Assembly: GCF_014207955.1 (NCBI RefSeq)
Contig: NZ_JACHLK010000014.1
Location: forward strand, 62,001-126,000
Length of the DNA: 64,000 nucleotides
Reading direction: 5' to 3'
DNA from: Acidovorax soli
Lineage (GTDB): Bacteria; Pseudomonadota; Gammaproteobacteria; Burkholderiales; Burkholderiaceae_C
In this document: piece after piece, positions 1 through 9,052 of the stretch
How positions within the stretch are numbered: the stretch's first letter is position 1
How the letters are laid out: every line of letters starts with the position of its first letter
Program-made: the position numbers and the translations under genes
The notes under the pieces: generated by a model
What the model was told of the DNA's origin: nothing
What the model saw: only the letters and a program-made list of their open reading frames with translations
Database searches by the model: none

Positions 1-676
1 GGGTGAAGAACTCGCCCGGCGTGGCGCGCTCGAGCACGCGGCCCTCGTCCATGAAGAGCACGCGGTCGGCCACCTCGCGCGCAAAGCCCATTTCGTGCGT
101 CACGCAGACCATGGTCATGCCGTCACGCGCCAGGTCGCGCATGACCAGCAGCACCTCGCCCACCATCTCGGGGTCGAGCGCGCTCGTGGGTTCGTCGAAC
201 AGCATCAGCGGCGGCTCCATGGCCAGGGCGCGGGCAATGGCCACGCGCTGCTGCTGCCCGCCCGAGAGTTCGCTCGGCCAGGCGTGCGCCTTGTGCGCCA
301 GCCCCACGCGATCGAGCAGGGCCAGTGCACGCTGCTCGGCCTGCGGGCGCGAGAGCCCGCGCAGCTGGATCGGTGCCAGCGCGCAGTTGTCCAGCACCGA
401 CAGGTGCGGGAACAGGTTGAACTGCTGGAACACGAAGCCGATGCGCGAGCGCAGCGTGTTCACGTTCACATCGGGCCCGTAGATGTGGTGCCCGTCGATC
501 AGGATGCGCCCACCCTGGATGGGTTCGAGCCGGTTGAGCGTGCGGATCATCGTGGACTTGCCCGAGCCCGAGGGCCCGCAGACCACGACCACCTCGCCCT
601 TCTCGATGGTCTCGGTCACATCCACCAGGGCGTGGTAGCTGCCGTACCACTTGTTGACGTCGTGCAGTTCGATCAT
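1..676 (-). CDS. gltL: Amino-acid ABC transporter ATP-binding protein (partial, 3' end outside window)
   Basis: This is the ATPase of a polar amino-acid (glutamate/aspartate-type) importer; it hydrolyses ATP on the inner face of the membrane to drive the two permeases encoded just upstream. The reverse strand shows Walker A GPSGSGKS, the Q-loop region [16 protein letters not shown], signature LSGGQQQR, Walker [14 protein letters not shown] and the switch histidine in VTHEMGFA. The ATG ([12 protein letters not shown]) overlaps the TGA of the permease gene by ATGA, which indicates translational coupling. About 225 codons are present and the last few lie beyond base 1. The family is certain; the substrate is inferred from the neighbouring gltI-like receptor. 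Confidence 0.93.
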   Translation of the reverse strand, partial: MIELHDVNKWYGSYHALVDVTETIEKGEVVVVCGPSGSGKSTMIRTLNRLEPIQGGRILIDGHHIYGPDVNVNTLRSRIGFVFQQFNLFPHLSVLDNCALAPIQLRGLSRPQAEQRALALLDRVGLAHKAHAWPSELSGGQQQRVAIARALAMEPPLMLFDEPTSALDPEMVGEVLLVMRDLARDGMTMVCVTHEMGFAREVADRVLFMDEGRVLERATPGEFFT

Positions 677-1419
677 GTTGCGAGGGATTGGGTGGAGGTG
701 GATGTGGGGGGCGAAGCGGGGGAGGGCGCCGATGGCGCTGCGGCGCGCCGCGCCAGCCGGCGCTCCAGCGCATAGGCCAGGCGCGACAGGCCGAAGCACA
801 GCACGAAGTAGGTCAGGCCCAGGATGCCGAAGACCTCGGCCGGGCGGACGAAGACCTGGCTGTTGATCTGCGTGGCGATGAAGGAGACTTCGGTGAGCCC
901 GATGATGTAGCCCAGCGAGGTCTCCTTGATGGTGGAGACGAACTGGTTCACCAGCGAGGGCAGCATGCTGCGCAGCGCCTGGGGCAGCACCACCAGGCGC
1001 ATGGCGCGTGGGTAGGACAGGCCCAGGGCGCGCGCGCACTCCATCTGCCCGCGCGGCACACCCAGAATGCCGGCGCGCACGATCTCGGCCAGGTAGGCCG
1101 CGTTGAAGACCACGAGTGCGAGCAGCATGGTGGTGAACTGCCCGGTCTTCACCCCGGTCACGCTGGGCAAAAAGAAATAGGCCCAGAAGATCACCATCAA
1201 CAGCGGCGTGCCGCGCACCACGAAGACCAGGGCCGTGACGGGCCAGCGCACCAGGCGCCAGGGGCTCACGCGCGCCAGGCCGAACACGATGCCCAGCGGC
1301 AGCGCCAGCAGCAGCGCGCCAGCCGCGAGCAGCAACGTGAGCGCCAGGCCACCCAGCGGGCCATTCGGGTACTGGCCAACCAGGAAGTACAGCCAGTAGG
1401 TGTCGATGAGTTCCAGCAT
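673..1419 (-). CDS. gltK: Amino-acid ABC transporter permease (GltK-type)
   Basis: Inner-membrane permease subunit of the HisMQ/GltJK family, 248 residues. Several hydrophobic helices are visible, along with the cytoplasmic coupling motif region [20 protein letters not shown] (EAA loop) that docks on the ATPase. It starts immediately after the stop of the upstream permease with no gap, and its own stop overlaps the start of the ATPase gene. The gene order receptor, permease, permease, ATPase is that of gltIJKL. Exact substrate (glutamate, aspartate or another polar amino acid) cannot be read from sequence. Confidence 0.92.
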   Translation of the reverse strand: MLELIDTYWLYFLVGQYPNGPLGGLALTLLLAAGALLLALPLGIVFGLARVSPWRLVRWPVTALVFVVRGTPLLMVIFWAYFFLPSVTGVKTGQFTTMLLALVVFNAAYLAEIVRAGILGVPRGQMECARALGLSYPRAMRLVVLPQALRSMLPSLVNQFVSTIKETSLGYIIGLTEVSFIATQINSQVFVRPAEVFGILGLTYFVLCFGLSRLAYALERRLARRAAAPSAPSPASPPTSTSTQSLAT

Positions 1420-2118
1420 CTAGATCGTGCGTACGGGATAGCGGTGGTGGTACCAACTGGCCATGCCGGTGATGAGCAGAGAGACCGTGAGGTAGGCAGC
1501 GCTCGCAAAGGCAAAAGCCTCCACGCTGCGGAAGGTGGCGCTTTCCACCTTGGCGGCCTGGTACATCAGTTCGGCCACACCGACCACGGTGGCGATGGAG
1601 GTGTTCTTCCACAGGCTCAGCGACTGCGAGATCAGCGGCGGCACGGTCACGCGCAGCGCCTGCGGCAGCACCACACGGCGCATGGTGGCCAGGAAGCCGA
1701 AACCCAGCGCACGGCCCGCCTCCATCTGCACCGCTGGCACCGAGCGGATGCCGCTGCGGATGTCCTCGGCCATGAAGGCCGCGGTGTAGAGCGACAGTGC
1801 CACGATGGCGGCGGCTGCCTCGGCATGGCCGCTGTCGTAGAGCCACTGCTTGGCGGCCTCCGGCAGCAACTCGGGCGCACCGAAGTACCAGAACAGCATG
1901 TGCGCCAGCAGCGGCACATTGCGGATGCCCTCGACAAAGGCAAAGCCCGCCCAGCGCAGCGCTGCCACGGGTGCCAGGCGCAGCAGCGCCACGACCAGGG
2001 CGATCGGCAGGGCCGCCAGCAGCGATGCGGCCAGCAGCTGCAGCGACAGCAGCAGGCCACCCACCAGCATGAGGTGGTACTGGCCGCTCAGCAGCAGGGA
2101 ATAGTCAAACACAGGCAT
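1420..2118 (-). CDS. gltJ: Amino-acid ABC transporter permease (GltJ-type)
   Basis: First permease of the importer, 232 residues, with an N-terminal hydrophobic stretch ([20 protein letters not shown]), further membrane helices and an EAA loop [20 protein letters not shown] near residue 150. It pairs with the next gene to make the heterodimeric membrane channel. It lies 84 bp downstream of the receptor gene and abuts the second permease gene. HisMQ family membership is clear; the gltJ name follows from position in the operon. Confidence 0.92.
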   Translation of the reverse strand: MPVFDYSLLLSGQYHLMLVGGLLLSLQLLAASLLAALPIALVVALLRLAPVAALRWAGFAFVEGIRNVPLLAHMLFWYFGAPELLPEAAKQWLYDSGHAEAAAAIVALSLYTAAFMAEDIRSGIRSVPAVQMEAGRALGFGFLATMRRVVLPQALRVTVPPLISQSLSLWKNTSIATVVGVAELMYQAAKVESATFRSVEAFAFASAAYLTVSLLITGMASWYHHRYPVRTI

Positions 2119-2202
2119 GCATGCCGGCCCGACGCGCCACAGCCGCGAGAGCGTGCACCAATGGCACGTCCCCAGGCCCCGGCGCGGGGCCGCCCACCAC
2201 CA

Positions 2203-3030
2203 TCAGCCGTCGATCTTGTCCGACTCGAACTTGAACGGACGGGTGGTGAACTTGATCTTGGTGTTGGGGCCATACCACTTGAAGTAGATCTTCTCGGCCT
2301 CGCCCGACTTCTCCAGGTCGCGCAGCGTGTCGTCCACAATGGACTTCACGGCGCTCTCGCCCTTCTTGATGCCCAGCGCCAGCGGCTCCACGCTCAGGTT
2401 GGTGGGCAGGATGGCGTAGTCCTTGTTGCGCGCGCCGAGCTTGCCGAAGTCGTCGATCAGCGAGGACTCGTCGTTCACATAGCCCACGCCCTTGCCCTGC
2501 TGCAGCGCCAGGAAGGCCTGCTGCGTGGTCTCGAAGGTCACCACCTCCACGGTGGGCACGGCCTTGCGCACATTGGGCTCCTGCGTGCCGCCTTTGACGG
2601 TGACCACGCGCTTGCCGGCCAGGTCGGCCACGTCCTTGATGCCGCTGGCCTTCTTCACCAGCACCTTCTGGCCCGTGACGAAGGTGGTCAGCGAGAAGTC
2701 GATCTGCGCCTCGCGCTCCTTGTTGTGCGTGAGCGAGGCCGCCAGGATGTCCACATGGCCCTGTTGCAGCTCAGGGATGCGCGCGGCCACGGCCAGTTGC
2801 TTGAACACGGGCTTGACGCCGATCTTCTTGGCGATGGCCTTGCCCAGGTCCACCTCGTAGCCGATCAGCTCGCGTGTCTTGGGGTCGATGAAGCTGTTGG
2901 GCTCATCGGTGCCCAGCACGCCGACGACCAGTTCGCCCTTCTTCTTGATGTCGGCCAACTGGTCGGCATGGGCGGCGCCCGCGACGGCAAACGCGGCGGC
3001 GACCAGGGAGGCAATGAAACGGATGCGCAT
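2203..3030 (-). CDS. gltI: Periplasmic amino-acid binding protein (GltI-type)
   Basis: Receptor of the importer, 275 residues, of the bacterial extracellular solute-binding protein family 3. A signal peptide (MRIRFIASLVAAAFAVAGAA, cleavage after AHA) precedes DQLADIKKKGELVVGV, a typical start for this family. Later segments LIGYEVDLGKAIAKKIG and LTHNKEREAQIDFSLTTF match the ligand-binding fold. A longer reading frame to 3282 exists, but the ATG at 3030 is preferred because it has a GGAGAG ribosome site about 8 nt upstream and starts the signal peptide. It is the promoter-proximal gene of the gltIJKL operon. Confidence 0.93.
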   Translation of the reverse strand: MRIRFIASLVAAAFAVAGAAHADQLADIKKKGELVVGVLGTDEPNSFIDPKTRELIGYEVDLGKAIAKKIGVKPVFKQLAVAARIPELQQGHVDILAASLTHNKEREAQIDFSLTTFVTGQKVLVKKASGIKDVADLAGKRVVTVKGGTQEPNVRKAVPTVEVVTFETTQQAFLALQQGKGVGYVNDESSLIDDFGKLGARNKDYAILPTNLSVEPLALGIKKGESAVKSIVDDTLRDLEKSGEAEKIYFKWYGPNTKIKFTTRPFKFESDKIDG

Positions 3031-3149
3031 GGTGTTTTCTCTCTCCAGATGGGTTGGAGCACCAAGACTACGCTTCCAACTGAGAGATATGAACATCGCA
3101 TTTCTTATAATCAAACTCGCCAAACGTGCTTGGCGCAGACTGTGACCCC
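3031..3149. promoter_or_regulatory. Divergent control region between gltI and the globin gene
   Basis: This 119-bp non-coding stretch separates the gltI start from the truncated haemoglobin start, so it must hold promoters in both directions. A TATAAT hexamer lies at 3106-3111 on the plus strand. On the minus strand TTGATT (3117-3112) is followed 17 nt later by CATATC, a weak -35/-10 pair for gltI. The AT-rich TTATAA core is notable in this GC-rich sequence. No operator could be assigned. Confidence 0.35.
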
Positions 3150-3581
3150 ATGGACGACGACACCCCCGAAAACACCACCCCCGCCACCACACCCTTCGAA
3201 TGGATCGGCGGCGAAGAGCGCGTGCGCGCCCTGGTCGAGCGCTTCTACGACCTGATGGACCTGGAGCCGGGCTATGCCGCACTGCGCGCCGCCCATGGCA
3301 GCGACCTTGCCAGTGCGCGGCAAAAGCTGTTCTGGTTCCTCTGCGGCTGGCTGGGTGGGCCGTCCTACTACACCGACCAGTTTGGCCACCCGCGCCTGCG
3401 CGCGCGCCACATGCCGTTTGCCATCGGCCCGCTGGAGAGCCGGCAGTGGGTGGCCTGCATGGACCAGGCCATGGGCGAGACGGGCGTGCCCGAGGCGCTG
3501 CGCACGCGGCTGCGCGAAAGCTTCACGGGCACGGCGGACTGGATGGTCAACCAACCCCTGGTCGCCAAGAAGCTGATGTGA
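3150..3581 (+). CDS. Group II truncated haemoglobin
   Basis: Small haem protein (143 residues) of the 2-over-2 globin group II (GlbO-like), expected to bind O2 or NO in the cytoplasm. Visible family residues are the FY pair at 32-33 (B9/B10), the GWLGGPSYY stretch, the proximal histidine at about 87 in RARHMPF (F8) and Trp100 (G8) in RQWVACMDQAM. The ATG at 3150 is chosen over one at 3126 because it places MDDDTPENTT directly before the globin fold. The protein is divergent from gltI and is followed by a gene for an exported protein. A role in nitrosative or microaerobic stress is known for the family, not shown here. Confidence 0.9.
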   Translation: MDDDTPENTTPATTPFEWIGGEERVRALVERFYDLMDLEPGYAALRAAHGSDLASARQKLFWFLCGWLGGPSYYTDQFGHPRLRARHMPFAIGPLESRQWVACMDQAMGETGVPEALRTRLRESFTGTADWMVNQPLVAKKLM

Positions 3582-3644
3582 GCGGTGGTGGAGCGCGGCT
3601 GCAGGCATACTGCGGCTGTCCATTCCACTGAAAGGGTCCGCGCC

Positions 3645-4226
3645 ATGCAGCGTTCGCTTGTCCTTGCCGCCAGCCTGCTGGCCTGTGCCCTGTCGCATGC
3701 CCAGCCGGCCCCCGCTGCGGCGGACACCTGGAGCAATGTGCCACCGGCATCGGACGACCGCTTCACCAACCCCAAGAGCAAGCTCTACGCGGGGCCCAAC
3801 GGCTGGCACAACTTCGGCGAGGTGCGGGCCGAGGTGGCGAACGCGGCCAAGACCCGCTACGCCTTCAAGACCGGGCTCACCTACCTCACTACGCCCAAGG
3901 CCTTCGTGTTTGCCTCCAACTCCCAGACGCAAGTGGTCGAGGTGGACTTTGGCACCGACCGCCCGGCACCGGGCACCTACGAGGCGTCGGCCAAGCCCGA
4001 CCCGGCGCAGAAGAAGGTGCGGGTCTCGCTCGGCGATGCGTCGGGTGGCAAGCTGCTGGGCTGGCAGAGCGCCGACAAGGCCGGCACCGTCACGCTGTCC
4101 AAGGTGAATGGCTACCTGTACTTCAGCGCGCGCAACCTGCGCCTCGGGCCCGTGGGCATGGGCAATACGGGCGATCTCAAGCAGCCCATGTCGCTGGGCT
4201 TTGAGGGGGCGGCCGTACCCGAATGA
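3645..4226 (+). CDS. Secreted/periplasmic protein of unknown function
   Basis: A 193-residue exported protein not recognised as a known family. It has a clear signal peptide (MQRSLVLAASLLACALSHAQ) and then a low-cysteine soluble body with segments such as DRFTNPKSKLYAGPNGWHNF and KVNGYLYFSARNLRLGP. The ATG at 3645 is preferred over the upstream in-frame start at 3585 because of an AAAGGG ribosome site 8 nt before it and the signal sequence. It lies 63 bp after the globin gene and may share its transcript. Function unknown. Confidence 0.75.
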   Translation: MQRSLVLAASLLACALSHAQPAPAAADTWSNVPPASDDRFTNPKSKLYAGPNGWHNFGEVRAEVANAAKTRYAFKTGLTYLTTPKAFVFASNSQTQVVEVDFGTDRPAPGTYEASAKPDPAQKKVRVSLGDASGGKLLGWQSADKAGTVTLSKVNGYLYFSARNLRLGPVGMGNTGDLKQPMSLGFEGAAVPE

Positions 4227-4250
4227 GCCTATTCAACCCCCGGAGAATCC

Positions 4251-4721
4251 ATGTCCTGCGATGAACGTTTTGCACAGGAAGCCCAGGCGCTGGGCTACCG
4301 CTTCGACGGCGAGATCAAGATCGGTGGCAACTACGTGCCGCTGGTGCGCGATGGCCGCCACCTCTACCTGAGCGGCCAGATACCGCGCGTGGGCGATACC
4401 GTGGTGGTCACCGGCGCGGCTGGGGCCGATGCCTCGCTGCAGGACGCGCAGCGCGCCGCCCAGGTCTGTGCCATGCGCGCGCTGGCGCTGCTGCAGCGCG
4501 CGTTGGGCACGCTCGATGCCGTCACGGCCGTGCTGCGCATCACCGTCTACGTGCAGTCGGCCCCCGGCTTCACGCAGCAAAGTGAGGTGGCCGACGGTGC
4601 TTCGGACCTGCTGTTCCGCGTGCTCGGCCCGGCAGGCGCACACACGCGCACCTCGGTGGGGGTGCTGCAGCTGCCCAAGAACGCGACGGTCGAAGTGGAC
4701 CTGATCGCCACCACCGACTGA
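4251..4721 (+). CDS. RidA/YjgF family protein
   Basis: Member of the Rid (YjgF/YER057c/UK114) family, 156 residues, typically a trimeric deaminase that hydrolyses reactive enamine/imine intermediates from PLP enzymes. The C-terminal stretch TRTSVGVLQLPKNATVEVD carries the arginine and glutamate-type positions of the family signature. It is longer at the N terminus than archetypal RidA (about 130 residues), which suggests a Rid subgroup other than housekeeping RidA. The preceding gene ends 24 bp upstream, and it is convergent with the Bug receptor gene, 6 bp away. Confidence 0.88.
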   Translation: MSCDERFAQEAQALGYRFDGEIKIGGNYVPLVRDGRHLYLSGQIPRVGDTVVVTGAAGADASLQDAQRAAQVCAMRALALLQRALGTLDAVTAVLRITVYVQSAPGFTQQSEVADGASDLLFRVLGPAGAHTRTSVGVLQLPKNATVEVDLIATTD

Positions 4722-4727
4722 GCTGGA

Positions 4728-5708
4728 TCACTCGGCCTTGATGCCGGCTGTTTTCACCAATTGGGCATAGCGCCCGTACTCGGCCGCCACCTGGCGCTGG
4801 AACTGCTGCTGCGGCGTGCCCGTGGCGTCGATGCCCTGCGCGGCCAGCTCGGCGCGCGCGGCCGGCGTCTGCACGATGCGCGCGGCATCGGCGGCGATGG
4901 CGTCGAGCACGGGCTGCGGTGTGTTCGCCGGCGCGAACAGGCCGAACCAGGTGCCCGAGCGGTAGCCGCGGTAGGTCTCGCCCACGGTGGGCACCTCGGG
5001 CAGCAGGGCGTTGCGCTGCTCGCCCGTGGTGGCCAGTGCCACCACGCGGCCGCTGCGGATGTGCGGCAACGCAGGGCCCAGGGCCACGAACATCACTTCC
5101 ACCTGCCCGGCCACCACGTCCTGCAGGCCCAGCGGCCCGCCGCGGTAGGGGATGTGGGTGGCGAAGATGCCCGCCTGCTGCTTGAGCAGCTCCATGCTGA
5201 ACTGCAGTGCGCTGCCATTGCCAGCCGAGGCATAGCTGTAGCGGCCCGGCGCGGCCTTGGCGGCACGCACGAAGTCGTTCAGGCTGCGAAAACCTGTCTT
5301 GGCGTTGGCCACGAGCACGAAATCCACATGGCCGAGCGAGACCACGGGCACCAGGTCGCGCTGTGCGTCGTAGGGCAGCTTGGGCTGCAGGTTGGGCAGG
5401 ATGGTGATGGGCCCGTCGCCGCCGACCAGCAGGCTGTGTCCGTCGGGCGGGGCCTTGGCCAGCGCGTCGGCCGCGACGATGCCGCCGGCCGCGCCGCGGT
5501 TGTCCACCACCACGGGTTGCTTCCACTGCTCGGCCAGGCGCTGCGAGAGGTAGCGCGCCAGCACATCGGGCGCGCTGCCGGGCGAGTTGTGCACCGTGAG
5601 GCGCACGGCCTTGGTGGGGAAGGTGGCTGTCTGGGCCGAGGCGGCAAGGGCCACGCAGGCAGTGGCCAGGGCCACGGCGAGGGATCGGAGGGAGGCTGCA
5701 GCGCGCAT
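4728..5708 (-). CDS. Bug-type tripartite tricarboxylate transporter receptor
   Basis: Periplasmic solute receptor of the Bug (Bordetella uptake gene)/TctC family, 326 residues. It shows a signal peptide ending ALAASAQ, the family start TFPTKAVRLTVHNSPGSAPD, the WKQPVVVDNRGAAGG motif and HIPYRGGPLGLQDVVAGQVE. These receptors bind carboxylates and are greatly expanded in Burkholderiales. No TctA/TctB membrane genes are adjacent, so it is an orphan receptor whose ligand is unknown. Confidence 0.9.
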   Translation of the reverse strand: MRAAASLRSLAVALATACVALAASAQTATFPTKAVRLTVHNSPGSAPDVLARYLSQRLAEQWKQPVVVDNRGAAGGIVAADALAKAPPDGHSLLVGGDGPITILPNLQPKLPYDAQRDLVPVVSLGHVDFVLVANAKTGFRSLNDFVRAAKAAPGRYSYASAGNGSALQFSMELLKQQAGIFATHIPYRGGPLGLQDVVAGQVEVMFVALGPALPHIRSGRVVALATTGEQRNALLPEVPTVGETYRGYRSGTWFGLFAPANTPQPVLDAIAADAARIVQTPAARAELAAQGIDATGTPQQQFQRQVAAEYGRYAQLVKTAGIKAE

Positions 5709-5824
5709 GGCCGGTTCGCAAGAAAGTCGAGGAAGGCCGGGATTCTGGAGGCCCTTGCGCGAAACGGGAACGATCCTTTTTTCAGATCCTTAGCTGCAAA
5801 AGATCTAAGCCATGCGTCCGGGGG

Positions 5825-6784
5825 TCAGGGATGGCGGGGCCCTGCCGGCTGCAGCAGCACCAGCAGCGCACCCGCGCCGCCATCCACAGGCCGGGCCTGC
5901 ACGAAAGCCAGCACCTCGTTCTTCTGCACCAGCCAGCGCTGCACCCGGCCCTTGAGCACCGGGCTCTTGCCGGGTGAACCCAGGCCCTTGCCGTGCACCA
6001 CGCGCACGCAGCGCAGGCCGCTTTTGTGCGACTGGCGGATGAACTGGCCCAGGGCTTCGCGCGCCTCGTCCACACGCAGGCCGTGCAGGTCGAGCTGGCC
6101 CTGGATGGCCCAGTAGCCCGCGCGCAGCCGCTGCGTGACCTGCACGCCGATGCCGGGGCGGCGGTAGCTCAGTGCATCGTCGGTGTCGAGCAGGGTGCTC
6201 ACATCGAAGTCGTCGCTGATGGATTCGAGCAGCACGCGCTCCTCGTCCAGCCAGTGCTGCAGCGGCAGCGGCTGGGGTGGGCGGCGCTGCAGCCGCGCCA
6301 GGTTGCGCACGCGCAGCGGCGTGATGGGGCCCACGCTGCGGCTGAACAGCTGCTGCTCGGCCTCGGCCCGGGCAGCGGCTTCGCGCCGGGCCTTTTCCTC
6401 GGCCTGCTCGCGCTCATGCTGCTCGCGCAACTGGCGCGCCACAGTGGCCAGTTCCTCCAGGTCGGTGATGCGCTGGCTGGCGCGCCGGGGAGCCGGGGCG
6501 GGGCGCCGCAGGGGCTTGGCCGCTGGCGCAGGGGGCGTGGCCGGCGGCCGGGGTACGCGTGCGGGCCGGGCCGCCGCCAGGTGGGCCGCGGCCGACGCGC
6601 GGCGCGAAGCCCGGGTGGGTGGCGGCACCGGTGGCGCCGCGGCGGGCAACGCTGCGGCCAGGCTGGGGGGCAGGGCCTCCTTGCCCGCGCTGTCGGCCGC
6701 GCGGGCCAGGGCCGTCTGCAGCGCCGTGGGCACGGCCGGCGGCGCTGCGGGGGCGGGTGGTCGGGCCGGGGGGGCGGGGCTCAC
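5825..6784 (-). CDS. Smr-domain protein
   Basis: Protein of 319 residues ending in an Smr (small MutS-related) domain: [15 protein letters not shown] (about 225-239) and [19 protein letters not shown] (about 258-276), the LDxH and HGxG motifs of Smr nucleases. Residues 1-100 are Ala/Pro rich and low in complexity, followed by a charged, probably coiled-coil stretch (about 105-150). The GTG start at 6784 overlaps the radC stop, so the two are translationally coupled; a start inside the low-complexity region is also possible. Smr domains act on DNA or RNA; the role here is unknown. Confidence 0.85.
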   Translation of the reverse strand: MSPAPPARPPAPAAPPAVPTALQTALARAADSAGKEALPPSLAAALPAAAPPVPPPTRASRRASAAAHLAAARPARVPRPPATPPAPAAKPLRRPAPAPRRASQRITDLEELATVARQLREQHEREQAEEKARREAAARAEAEQQLFSRSVGPITPLRVRNLARLQRRPPQPLPLQHWLDEERVLLESISDDFDVSTLLDTDDALSYRRPGIGVQVTQRLRAGYWAIQGQLDLHGLRVDEAREALGQFIRQSHKSGLRCVRVVHGKGLGSPGKSPVLKGRVQRWLVQKNEVLAFVQARPVDGGAGALLVLLQPAGPRHP

Positions 6785-7494
6785 AGCAGCCCCTTCTCGG
6801 CCATCGACAGGGCCTGGCCGGGCGCCACGATGACATGGTCGAGCACGCGCACATCGATCAGCGCCAGTGTGGCCTTGAGGGTCTGGGTCAGGGCCTCGTC
6901 GGCATGGCTCGGTTGCACGCTGCCGCTGGGGTGGTTGTGGGCCAGCACCACGGCGGCGGCCTGGTGGTGCAGGGCGCGCAGCACCACCTCACGCGGGTAG
7001 ACGCTGGCCTGGGTGAGCGTGCCGCGGAACAGCTCTTCAAGCGCCAGCAGGCGGTTCTGGTTGTCCAGGAACAGCACGGCGAACACCTCGTGCCCCTTGG
7101 CCGCCAGGTGCAGTTGCAGGTAGTGCTTGACGGTGTCGGGCGCGTCGAACACCTCGCGCTCGCGCAGCTGCTGGGCCAGGGCGCGGCGCGCCAGCTCCAG
7201 CACGGCCACCAGCTCGGCGCGCTTGGCCGGGCCCAGGCCCTTGATGCGGGACAGGTCGTCGGCCGTGGCGTTGAGCAGGCCGGCAATGCCGCCAAAGCCA
7301 CCCGCCACCTTGCCGGTGGCGGCGTGCAGCACGGGCGGATCGAGCAACTCCTGCGCCATCTGCAGCACGCCCTTGCCCACGATGCCCGTGCGCAGCAGGA
7401 TGGCGAGCAGCTCCGCATCGGCCAGCGCGGCGGGGCCGCGTGCGAGCAGTTTTTCGCGCGGCTGGGCGTCCGGGGGGAGGTCTTTGATGGCCAT
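6781..7494 (-). CDS. radC: RadC family JAB/MPN+ domain protein
   Basis: RadC-like protein of 237 residues: an N-terminal helix-hairpin-helix-like part ([20 protein letters not shown], about 79-98) and a C-terminal JAB1/MPN+ metalloprotease-fold domain with HNHPSG (about 195-200) and the following conserved Asp. The historical link to DNA repair is not considered secure for the family. It is the first gene of a two-gene unit with the Smr protein and is divergent from slpA, with an 89-bp gap. Confidence 0.92.
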   Translation of the reverse strand: MAIKDLPPDAQPREKLLARGPAALADAELLAILLRTGIVGKGVLQMAQELLDPPVLHAATGKVAGGFGGIAGLLNATADDLSRIKGLGPAKRAELVAVLELARRALAQQLREREVFDAPDTVKHYLQLHLAAKGHEVFAVLFLDNQNRLLALEELFRGTLTQASVYPREVVLRALHHQAAAVVLAHNHPSGSVQPSHADEALTQTLKATLALIDVRVLDHVIVAPGQALSMAEKGLL

Positions 7495-7583
7495 GGCGTG
7501 CAGGGAAAAAGGCGGCTCAGGGGTATCCAGCCATGGGGGATTGCCCGTTTTTCTACAATAGGGGCCAGTTTATCGGGACTTTC

Positions 7584-8048
7584 ATGACCTCTACCGCCAC
7601 AGCCCTTCCCACCGTACAGCCGGGCTCCTTTCTCACGCTGCACTATCGCCTGGCAGGTCCGGCGGGGGATGTGATCAACACCTTTGCCGACAAGCCGGCC
7701 ACCCTGTCCCTGGGCACGGGCGAGCTCTCGCCCGCCATGGAGCAGCGCCTGCTGGGTCTGGTGGAGGGCACGCGCGCCACCTTCGAGCTGGCCGCAGGCG
7801 AGGCCTTTGGCGAGCGCAACCCCGACATGCAGCAGTGGGTGGCGAAAAAGCTGCTCAGCGACCTGGGCAGTGCCGACGAGCAGTACAGCCCGGGCGACGT
7901 GGTGCAGTTCCCCACCCCCGATGGCATGGGCAGCTATGCCGGAGCGGTGATGCAGGTGCGCGAGGACGGTGCCGTGCGTTTCGACTTCAACCACCCGCTG
8001 GCGGGCCAGCCCGTCACCTTCGAGGTGCACGTGATCGGGATCCTCTGA
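7584..8048 (+). CDS. slpA: FKBP-type peptidyl-prolyl isomerase (SlpA/FkpB)
   Basis: SlpA-type FKBP of 154 residues, a cytoplasmic peptidyl-prolyl cis-trans isomerase/chaperone. Family features are GSFLTLHYRLAGPAGDVINT, LSPAMEQRLLGLVEGTRATF and the inserted flap domain around SPGDVVQF. The ATG at 7584 is chosen over the upstream frame start at 7533 because it gives the standard N terminus. Its stop and the ispH start overlap as TGATG, an slpA-ispH pairing that is widely conserved in proteobacteria. Confidence 0.94.
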   Translation: MTSTATALPTVQPGSFLTLHYRLAGPAGDVINTFADKPATLSLGTGELSPAMEQRLLGLVEGTRATFELAAGEAFGERNPDMQQWVAKKLLSDLGSADEQYSPGDVVQFPTPDGMGSYAGAVMQVREDGAVRFDFNHPLAGQPVTFEVHVIGIL

Positions 8049-9043
8049 TGCAGACCCCCCAGGAAATCCTGCTCGCCGAGCCGCGCGGCTTCTGCGCTGG
8101 CGTGGACCGCGCGATCGAGATCGTCGAGCGTGCGCTGCAGAAGTTCGGCCGCCCGATCTATGTGCGCCACGAGATCGTGCACAACACCTATGTGGTCAAT
8201 GACCTCAAGGCCAAGGGCGCGATCTTCATCGAGGAACTCTCGGACGTGCCCCCGGGCGCGACCCTGGTCTTCAGCGCCCATGGCGTGAGCAAGGCTGTGC
8301 AGCAGGAAGCCCAGGCGCGCGGCTTTTCCATCTTCGACGCGACCTGCCCCCTGGTGAGCAAGGTGCACGTGGAGGTGGCCAAGCTCGCCAAGGAAGGCTA
8401 CGAATTCATCATGATCGGCCACAAGGGCCACCCCGAGGTGGAAGGCACCATGGGCCAGCTCGACTACGGCATCCACCTGGTGGAAGACGTGGCCGATGTG
8501 GCCCGCGTGCAGCCCGGGCAGACCGCCAAGCTGGCCGTGGTGACGCAGACCACGCTGAGCGTGGATGATGCCGCCGAGATCTCGGCCGCCGTGCGTGCCC
8601 GCTTTCCGCAGGTGCGCGAGCCCAAGCACCAGGACATCTGCTACGCCACGCAGAACCGGCAGGACGCGGTCAAGGTGCTGAGCCCCCAGGTGGACCTGGT
8701 GATCGTGGTGGGCAGCCCCACCAGCTCCAACAGCAACCGCCTGCGCGAGCTGGCCGCCAAGCTGGGCACCACGGCCTACATGGTCGACAGTGCCGACGAG
8801 CTGCAGGCCGAGTGGTTCAACGGCGTGGCGCGCGTGGGCCTCACGGCCGGTGCCTCGGCGCCCGAAATCCTGGTCAAGCAGGTCATCGACCGCATCAAGG
8901 CGCTGGGCGCCGTGTCGGTGCGCAGCATGAACGGCATCGAAGAGACCATCAAGTTCCCCTTGCCCAAAGGCCTCAAGATCGATGCCGCCACGGGCTTCGA
9001 GATCCAGGAGCGCCAGCCCGAAACCGGGCCGGCCGGCCGCTGA
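8048..9043 (+). CDS. ispH: 4-hydroxy-3-methylbut-2-enyl diphosphate reductase
   Basis: Last enzyme of the MEP isoprenoid pathway, making IPP and DMAPP from HMBPP with a [4Fe-4S] cluster. The three cluster cysteines are visible in PRGFCAGVDRAI (Cys16), FDATCPLVSKVH and DICYATQNRQ, and the substrate-binding VGSPTSSNSNRL is present. Length is 331 residues, normal for the family. It is translationally coupled to slpA. Because this organism makes isoprenoids by the MEP route, the HMG-CoA reductase at 21740 is most simply explained as catabolic. Confidence 0.97.
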   Translation: MQTPQEILLAEPRGFCAGVDRAIEIVERALQKFGRPIYVRHEIVHNTYVVNDLKAKGAIFIEELSDVPPGATLVFSAHGVSKAVQQEAQARGFSIFDATCPLVSKVHVEVAKLAKEGYEFIMIGHKGHPEVEGTMGQLDYGIHLVEDVADVARVQPGQTAKLAVVTQTTLSVDDAAEISAAVRARFPQVREPKHQDICYATQNRQDAVKVLSPQVDLVIVVGSPTSSNSNRLRELAAKLGTTAYMVDSADELQAEWFNGVARVGLTAGASAPEILVKQVIDRIKALGAVSVRSMNGIEETIKFPLPKGLKIDAATGFEIQERQPETGPAGR

Positions 9044-9052
9044 CTGTACGGC

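Noticed and set aside
688-3255. An 855-codon plus-strand frame over the glt operon
   Set aside because: It runs antisense to four well-supported genes, its translation is low-complexity His/Gln/Arg/Gly-rich, and it only reflects third-position GC bias.
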